Positions 57,276 to 64,000 of a stretch of DNA of 64,000 bases are shown piece by piece (the first letter of the stretch is position 1; every line of letters starts with the position of its first letter). Source of the DNA: Aplectana chamaeleonis (taxonomy: Eukaryota > Nematoda > Chromadorea > Rhabditida > Cosmocercidae); contig JAPDOI010001950.1 in the NCBI GenBank assembly GCA_029168955.1, positions 1 through 64,000 on the forward strand, in the 5' to 3' direction. The position numbers were made by a program, and so were the translations under genes. A model generated the notes under the pieces. That model made no database searches and was not told where the DNA came from. It saw only the letters and a list, made by a program, of their open reading frames with translations.

Positions 57276-57330
57276 TTAAAATGCATCGTACTCGCCGAAA
57301 TCATTCACCGTTTTTTGGGTTCTCGGACAG
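57276..57330. repeat. Family F left terminus
   Basis: TTAAAATGCATCGTACTCGCC followed by CATTCACCGTTTTTTG parallels the left end of the F copy at 48594. No right end is nearby. Confidence 0.5.
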
Positions 57331-57400
57331 TCGGGGCTTAGTACGTCGGCACAATAGCGTTAGTACGCGAGGGCAAATCTGTAGTACTAACGTTTGTTGT

Positions 57401-57522
57401 GAGCAGGAGCTGCTGGCAACGGCAGCATATCCTGCCACATATGCTGGCGTTCTAACACTCGTGGTGCGCAGGAGCTGCTTGCAGCGGTAGCATATCCTGT
57501 CTCATATGCAGACGTTCTAACG
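57401..57522. repeat. Tandem duplication, 66-bp period
   Basis: AGCAGGAGCTGCTGGCAACG and CATATCCTGCCACATATGC recur 66 bases later with a few changes. Confidence 0.7.
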
Positions 57523-57542
57523 CTCAATATCGTCAGCCTGTT

Positions 57543-57911
57543 ATGCGGACGATGAAAGCATTTGGACTGCCACCCTCTTTACCGGTGTTGGGTATGATCC
57601 TTGTAAGGCCAATGGCAAGGGGCCAACCTCGCCGCGGTTCGCAACAAGGATATCATTTTCACCACGGTCCACAGCGGGGAGGCTTCGGGGGGATGGGGAT
57701 GACTCCTCAGCGTTCAAAAGTAGCGTCTGGAAAGTGGCACAAGGTCACCTTCTCAGACTGGCCTCAAACGGCCAACTGCCCCCTCAGCGAGACTGGCCGC
57801 CTTGTGTACCACCCGCCGTCGTACGTTCAGAAAAGCTGTGTACGTTTAGAAAAGCCGCGAAAAATCACTGAAAGCTATTTTTCGGACCGAAAATCTCTCA
57901 ATCGATTTTGA
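57543..57911 (+). other. 122-codon open frame, glycine/arginine-rich centre
   Basis: Middle residues read GPQRGGFGGMGM. There is no domain or splice context, and the end overlaps a dispersed repeat (57890-57990). I do not call it a gene. Confidence 0.15.
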
Positions 57912-58779
57912 AGAAAGGAAGAGTCTATCGCTAGGAATCGCTGTGTTGACCCATGATCTCTCGACCAAAGAAATGCATCTTTCTTTCATATGATCTGTGG
58001 CGAAAATACCCGTCTCACGAAGGAATCGAACCGCAGACGAGGAACACTGCGGACGAGTTGTACTGGGTAGAGCGGCTATTGGCTGCTGTGGGTTGACTGA
58101 GCATCATAGGGGCGGATGGAGGTACGCACGGAAATTCCGGGAATGACATTCCATTCTAGGCTTTGGCAGAGTCACAGGCGGTGACTTGAATTTTATTTAC
58201 TTTTTGTTTGCTATCCCGCTGTAGCGTTTCCTGTTTCACCGTCGCATATTTTGTTTTCCTGTTTCATCGGCGCATATCCAGTTGATTAGGTCTTATTTGA
58301 ATTTTTCGTGGGATAGGTTTAGAGTAGGAGGTTTTTTTGAGAGGTGGAGTGGATTTTGCCTGTGTTGTTTGTATTTTTTGGAAAGAGTTAGAATGGTAAG
58401 GGTTTTAATTCTTCGTTCTATTTATTGATTTCTGGGGTTGAGTTTTTAGCTTGGCGGGTTTCCATTTAAGACTTCGTCAGGGACTTCCTGTTGTAAAAGT
58501 TTTGTCTGGTTTGCTCCTCATGTTAGGGTGTTTTGTGCTTTCTTTTTTATTGGGTGGTCTGAGCTAGCGGTTTGCTTGGTTCAGTCGGGTTTTGCTCCTC
58601 ATATTAACACTTAATGGACCGCGTGTCCACGCTGCGCACCCCCAGCATCAAGCAGGAGTGTTCCCATATAATTTCGTAGACGAAAAGAATTTCTTTTTTC
58701 AGAAACCGTTGATGACTTCCTCTTAGAATACCACAACGGTTCGTTTTCGCTGTATAGAAGAGTAGACTAAGAATATCGC
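57912..58779. other. No gene; one tRNA-like box
   Basis: On the minus strand, 58060-58025 contains GCGGTTCGATTCC, a B-box sequence without a complete tRNA around it. The rest is T- and G-rich and unassigned. Confidence 0.4.
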
Positions 58780-59236
58780 TTCAAAGGCAGTGTTCACGAT
58801 AAATCTCGTTCTCGAGGTTCCGGTGTGACACACTAAGTTGGAAAAAGCTGGAGGGGATAGGGTCGAAGAAAGCAACGAGAACTGGCCAGAAATCAATAAA
58901 AACGGCTTTGAAAGCAATCCCGGTGCGCCTACCTATCCCAATCCGCCCCCAATCGGACGAGCTTGTGGCGCCGCACACGTTTCGATGGCAAATTGCCAAG
59001 CAACTCTGCCGCGATTAGCATGATCGATTCGCCCAGAGTTCGCGATTAGCGTGCGCGCTTGCCGAAATCAGCAGGGCCCATGATTCTCGTCCACGCCCTT
59101 AGTTTAGAAACCGTTATTTTGACTTATTCTGGACGTTTTTCTTCGCTGTTTCTTCACTATTGGTTACCTCACGACCAAACAATAACATTTATGGGTCGAA
59201 CTCGAGTGCGATATTCATCGTGAACACTGCCTTTAA
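58780..59236 (+). mobile_element. Family A' TTAA-type element
   Basis: Ends TTCAAAGGCAGTGTTCACGAT and ATCGTGAACACTGCCTTTAA. The right third matches the copy at 14015 (CGCTGTTTCTTC and AACA blocks). Confidence 0.7.
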
Positions 59237-59515
59237 GTAACTTGGTGTACTATTTTTATTGGGTGGTTGGAGTCAGTGATTTGTTTGTGGTTAGTATTTC
59301 GTTTAGATTGGTTGTTCTATTCGGAGTTTTGAAGCATGATTTTACTCATTCATGGTTGTATTGAATGTGTAAGGTATTCACTGACTGATTTTTACTCATT
59401 TCAGAAGTTGTGTTTATTGGAATATTGGTTGTGTCACATTTGGTTTAGTAATAACATTTTCGTCTGCACATGCAGATGAAATTTTAAATTATTTGAAAGT
59501 ATTCAAATATTTGAC

Positions 59516-59671
59516 TGAATTTGAAATAACCGATAGATAGTACCGGTTCCAATTTCATTAAAATTTATAATTCTAAACTCCTAGAGACGTGAGTGAATTT
59601 GAAATAACCGATAGATAGTACCAGTTCCAGTTTCATCAAAATTTTTAATTCTAAACTCATAGAGACGTGAG
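59516..59671. repeat. Tandem duplication, 78-bp period
   Basis: TGAATTTGAAATAACCGATA begins at 59516 and again at 59594, and the two units differ at only a few positions. Flanked by unrelated sequence. Confidence 0.8.
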
Positions 59672-60464
59672 AACGTGAAGGGAACCTTTCCTCTTATATA
59701 ATGCTTGGAAACAAAATACGGTTCTAATGCATCCTGATAGAGTGGCGGAATTTCATATTATTCGGTATGTTCAAAACATGCTTTCCGACTCTCTTGTTCT
59801 ATCTAGGAACCGACAAATATGTTCTGTTCTCCGGCCATTCTCATTGAATTCTTTTTGTTTTGTGGTTAATGATTTCTACATATATTTGACTTTTTACCTC
59901 TCCTGATCGCTTTGGCTATTCTTCAATTTACTTATCAATCGCGCCAATATTTTCTTTATTCTAGAATTCAACTCTTTTGCCTCTGGCTAAGCTCACCATT
60001 TTTTTTGCGGAAGTTTTTTTCGTTGTCACTCTGACCATTTTTTTCTTATTTTTTCTAACTTTTTGCCTCTTCAGGCCATTATGGCTAATTTTTTCTCGGT
60101 TTCACCGTTAAATGCGATAAATTTCTCCGGTTCTTTGACCTGTATGGACAACCCATTCAATTCTTTTCTGTACACTGGTCATTCTCACCATTTTTCTTTT
60201 GTCATTGAACTTGGACCATTTCTTCCGTCTTCTACGGAGTCACTGATTTTTTGTGATGCGTTCTGAGTTTTTTGCCCTCTAGACTCCCTAAGCAATGTTC
60301 TTTGTTTTTGACCTTTTTTCTTCCTTTGAGACACCGTCACATGTTTCTCCTGTTTTGTTTTCTACTTGAGCCTTTCTTCTGATTTTCACAAATCTCTCTG
60401 TTGTTCGCCCGCTCTCACATTATTCTCTCCCACGAATCTGACTTCCTTCCGAACGAAGTCCGTT
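59672..60464. other. No gene recognised
   Basis: Strongly pyrimidine-biased on the plus strand (TTTTCTT-like tracts). No signal found. Confidence 0.45.
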
Positions 60465-61075
60465 TACAGATTTTCGGCAGACTACGGTAGATTACGTATG
60501 GGTGTACGATAGTTCGATCAGTCTCAGATTTGACTCAAAAATTGTATGCGGGGGTTATTCGGGATGGTGAATACGGACTTAGTGTCTAATTGTCGATTTT
60601 CTAAATAGTAAAGGGGTCTGCAGAGTTGAAGTTGCGGCGTTGCTCGCAGCGACGAATAGCGCTGGGTGATGCAACATCGATTACATTCAGCGACGAGGGC
60701 GACCGACGCGGCGTGAAGGGCGACGAGGGGGCACCACAGAGTGTATTGACGCCGAGACGGCCCTACATCACTGCCAGCGAGCGGTAACCGACGCCGCGAC
60801 GATAATGTTTCGAAACATTTCCGTCGCCGCATCAAGGCTGACGCTCGGCGACCACTCGCCGGTCTCTGCAACTCTGTAGGCCCCTTAAGGTAGGTTTTGC
60901 CGCCTAAATGGCATGGTAGCTACCGTAACCTTCTATAAAATTTAGGATTTCGACAAACGGACTCCAGAATCATGTTCCACACCCTAGACTACCCCCGCAT
61001 ACAAGCCTTAACCGAATCCGAATTTTTTTCAAAACACCCTAAACATTTCATGGGGCGTCCCTTACTCTGCCGCCA
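60465..61075. repeat. Repeat G, interrupted by a MITE
   Basis: The tract ACTACGGTAGATTACG ... TACCGTAACCTTC ... CGACAAACGGACTCC corresponds to 38990-39240 in the palindrome loop, apart from one 274-bp insertion. Confidence 0.65.
60612..60885. mobile_element. TWA-type MITE, 274 bp, copy 2
   Basis: Ends AGGGGTCTGCAGAGTTG and CAACTCTGTAGGCCCCT, with TAA at 60609-60611 and 60886-60888. The related tract at about 39130 is uninterrupted. Confidence 0.85.
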
Positions 61076-61623
61076 GGCTTTGAAGAACTTTTTTCAGAGT
61101 GGTGTTAGGCAGCTGCGAAAATATTAATCAGATTCTACACCAAAAACGGTTCAAGAAAAGTACATTTCATCCGGAATGGCCAGGCTGACTAAAAATAATT
61201 CTCTTGTTAGTCTCGGCACGAATCACTTTTCTTCCAGCACGATTATCATCGGAGTAGTTACGAAATCACGAGACTGCAATCCCGGCTTTGAGAGGTGGAC
61301 CGATGTCATTCCCGAAACGAACGAGCCACGTTTCGGGTTGACTCCGCCCCTTTTTCCGTTTTGAGCCAGAGCGGTTCAACGGTCTAACATCGTTCTGACG
61401 GCGCTCGAATCGAACCAGTGCCTGAGTAAGCAATTCATATTGATTGCACCACTCGCCTAGTAAAGGTGCTGTGTCAATGTCGGGGGACAACCACGTTCCG
61501 GTGAGAGCAGAAAACTGATTTTAGATTGACGCAGCAGGAAAAGTAGACCATAAATGTTTCTTATAATCGATCGTATATTAGATAAAATACACAGTAGACG
61601 CGTATTAAAAATCCGCCAAGATG
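61076..61623. other. No gene recognised
   Basis: The region downstream of ORF1 should hold an ORF2 if the element were complete. I find no endonuclease or reverse transcriptase motif. Confidence 0.45.
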
Positions 61624-62460
61624 TTACATGTTTAAAGAGGCGTCAGGATTAGCAGTTTCAATTGGAGTTCGTAACGACATAGATGCAGAAGTATTCCTAG
61701 TATCGTCAGATGATTTGCTACTCATAACACCAACATTATTAGGATTGGAAGTCAAATTGGTGCGGTCACGCCTGGCCTTTCTTTCGGCACGAATCCTATG
61801 AAGTTCTTCTTTGGGCAAAGAGGCTCTTATGAACAGACCACTGAGATGAAAAATTTTCAAACGGTAGGCCCTACTGAGCATCAATCTGGAGAAATAAGAA
61901 GCTGGCAAAGCAACCTTAAGGAGTCTAGGATAAGAACTACGACGCGGGCCCATGCGAAAAACAGTGACTGGGCTGCAGTCGATCGACAGAAAATCAATAA
62001 TTTCATACACACAGCTCCAATCGTGACTAACTCTTTAGGAGGATTTGAAATCCCGACTTTCGGGCACACCTGCGATCACAACTGAACGAGAACGCTCAAC
62101 TTCTTCAAACGAACAATCTATTTTCGTACTATTCCCAGAAGAAGACTGAGTCGAGACGACAAGTGTATCAGCTTGAGCAAGTTTGATCTTCAGCTCCTCG
62201 TTTTTCTGCTTGAGCGATCGGATCTCCTTTGACAGCAAAGTCTTCTCTGAACACAACTGTCTATTCATGTCGAGAACGATTTCAAGTTGCTTCTTACTCT
62301 CCATTAAGTAGCCGAGAATTGTTCTGACGTATAGAGAAATCGAATCATCATTCAGGAGCTTTGCAGCAGCACTGTCGAACACGGTTTGCGGTTGTTCGGA
62401 TTGGAGAAAGTTCAGGCTTCGTTTCAGGATACCATCAGTAGGGAAAACGGGTTTCCAGTA
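61624..62460 (-). pseudogene. Non-LTR retrotransposon ORF1 protein, one stop codon
   Basis: The N-terminal half is a coiled-coil-like stretch (ESKKQLEIVLDMNRQL, then EIRSLKQKNEELKIKLAQAD). Then come SRSVVIAGVPESRD, VFRMGP, SYPRLLKVALP and LFIRASLPKEELHRIRAERK. This order matches ORF1-type RNA-binding proteins of nematode LINEs (family knowledge). One in-frame TAA near 62028-62033 separates the two halves and otherwise the frame is continuous. The upstream end is open beyond a GTG at 62382 and an AGTAGGGAAAACGGG duplication lies at 62436-62470. The adjacent ORF2 is missing. Confidence 0.6.
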
Positions 62461-62574
62461 GGGAAAACGGGAATCGATCTTACCACAGACACTTTACAAA
62501 TGAAGGTTCTTCATGGGCCCCTTCGACATTTTCGTTCACTAGAGAGGCCAAGGTACACAAAAAAACGCGGAAAA

Positions 62575-62610
62575 ATAGTATACGGTTTTCTGTGCGTACG
62601 ATGCCTTTAA
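62575..62610. repeat. Family F right terminus
   Basis: Ends TGTGCGTACGATGCCTTTAA. The left partner was not found. Confidence 0.5.
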
Positions 62611-62649
62611 CACGCCGGCATAGAAACGCTCAAGTTAATGACCGTGTAG

Positions 62650-62910
62650 TCAGCCACCTGGCAGCAGTGTGCGTTTTTTGTGAGGTAGCTGACTACAAAA
62701 AACGGGTGGTGACCTTGCTCACGGCCCCAGTGGAAAGAGAAATAGCGCGCAATGCGAAAAGGAGTTCACTCGATACCGCGGACATGGGGTCGCGCACGTC
62801 CAAGAGTGACGGCTTCTCGAGGAAAGTGCGCTCTAAGAAAGGACAGTGGAGCTCTGCAAGTCCCTTGCGAACCGACCAGTCCGCTGTCCACTTATCACCC
62901 CAGCACATCG
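62650..62910 (+). repeat. Dispersed repeat shared with 47930-48190
   Basis: Plus-strand peptide KKRVVTLLTAPVEREIARNA with further matching pieces. Inverted relative to the other copy. Confidence 0.55.
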
Positions 62911-64000
62911 GGGTAGCCGTTCTCGTTGTCCAGAAGGCGAAAAAAGATTGCACCCGCCGACTGGCAGCCATCCAGCTCCACTGCCAGCTGATAGAGATGG
63001 CAGGCGAAACATTCCAAGGTTCAATTGATGATTCAATGATTCCTCGCAAAGATTAGTGGGAGATTTACGTCGAGTGGTACTTAGCGGTCACGTCCATTCC
63101 ATGCTCAACTTCAATTTCCTGCAAGTTTTTTACAGGCCATATGCAATCATTGTCAGATAATTCTTCAGTAATCGCTCACTGCAAGTAACATCAGATTTGC
63201 TGAGATCTCTATCTAAGAAAGATGGCTGCGAGATGGTCTCGTTCTCGGGAAAAGACATAAAACTTACGTTATCCGCTACTTGTTGCTAAATTCTGTGAAA
63301 CTGTTTATTTAAGTGCGTTTGTTTTTTAAACTTTTCCTCTTCTTGTAACAAATTCACAGCTTTTATGTAGACTGGGAAGCGTGAAATAGACTAAAGATTA
63401 TAATTAGTCAATGATCCAATAGAAAACCTATTGAACTTTTTGGTTTACCTTGTAAAGAAAAAAATGAGGTTGCCTGCTTAACGATCACACTACAAAGTAT
63501 CATGGTCTTGGTGCCTGATGGCCAGCCAACAAGAAATTCTCAAAATAGTTTTCCAAATCTAACAATCCAATGATTTTTGAGGGAAATTCCACAATCTCAT
63601 CATCCAAGGTTGAAAAATTGTCCTATCTGAACGATAGACACATGTGCACGTTCCCAAAACACATACAATCGCTAGTTGGATCAAAGTTCCAGTAGATAAA
63701 GAGAACTGTGGAAGAAGTATAGGCAGGAAAACAGGAAGAATCTCTCAAACGTGCACATGTGGCCGAGTGGTCTAAAGCCCCTTTCACACCTTGCTGGGCG
63801 GCACCGTCCGACACGTTAGGTTCCGTGCATAGCAGACGATAAGCGGCAGGCGTCAGCGACCAGCAGCAGGCGTCAAGTGGTTGAACAAACGCCGGCGCAT
63901 GACACTCTATGGCTGGCGCATGCAATGTGCCCGAGGACGGCATGGGGTTAACGATGGTATTGACAATATTAGTGACAGCTGCTGCTGCAGCTTTGCCTCC
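62911..64000. other. No gene recognised
   Basis: 63757-63777 reads TGTGGCCGAGTGGTCTAAAG, a tRNA-like A-box stretch that breaks off before any fold is complete. The GC-richer tail after 63780 could be another MITE that continues past the window. Confidence 0.4.

Noticed and set aside
63757..63777. Leucine-type tRNA gene
   Set aside because: The sequence diverges after the A-box region, so it is at most a fragment or SINE head.

Overview
The window reads as nuclear DNA of a nematode, most likely a strongylid or hookworm-type genome (inference). The signs are: very short introns (45-77 nt) with TTTCAG-type acceptors, one exon that begins at a TTTCAG acceptor 14 nt before an ATG as in spliced-leader trans-splicing, a complete RTE-clade retrotransposon of the length known for nematode RTE-1, and dense short inverted-repeat transposons. 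There is no bacterial operon structure, no rRNA operon, no confident tRNA gene, no CRISPR array and no virus.

Host coding sequence is sparse and sits in small islands. There is one exon of an NDR-type (STK38/SAX-1-like) protein kinase on the minus strand (9012-9150), the first two exons of an unidentified plus-strand gene (17059-17389), five exons of another unidentified plus-strand gene (25920-26792), and two weaker candidates (30440-30697 and 55300-55620). Several of these carry single-base frame breaks in or next to homopolymer runs.

The rest is mostly transposable elements. Retroelements: a near-intact RTE (18020-21294) with a perfect 12-bp target duplication; a decayed CR1-like reverse transcriptase (40270-41690); a lone non-LTR ORF1 (61624-62460, minus); and three C-terminal pieces with a GIY-YIG endonuclease, as in Penelope-like elements (33676-36475 minus, 36479-36955 plus, 48315-49845 plus). 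DNA elements: a 2.24-kb hAT-like element with 8-bp duplications (33748-35987); a large group of TTAA-bounded inverted-repeat elements here called families A, A', B, C, E and F; a TWA-duplicating, Harbinger-like MITE group; and TA-duplicating MITEs. Four long foldbacks lie at 4560-6085, 10630-16825, 29598-30393 and 37977-40205.

Layout: 0.6-2.8 kb TTAA elements; 4.2-6.1 kb TA MITE and foldback with tandem repeats; 6.6-8.7 kb inverted repeat around a TWA MITE; 9 kb kinase exon; 10.6-16.8 kb giant inverted repeat carrying a TTAA island; 17-17.4 kb gene start; 18-21.3 kb RTE; 22-25.8 kb D, F and B repeats, a 117-bp tandem and a foldback; 26 kb gene; 27.4-31 kb minisatellite, GC island and foldback; 31.6-37.4 kb MITEs, hAT and Penelope pieces; 38-41.7 kb palindrome and CR1; 43-45 kb MITE and ACATGT element; 48.3-51.1 kb nested transposons; 51.9-54.7 kb TTAA and TWA elements; 58.8-62.9 kb A' element, G repeat and ORF1. 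Because many repeats occur twice, one copy often serves as the empty site for an insertion in the other, which fixes boundaries and target duplications from sequence alone.
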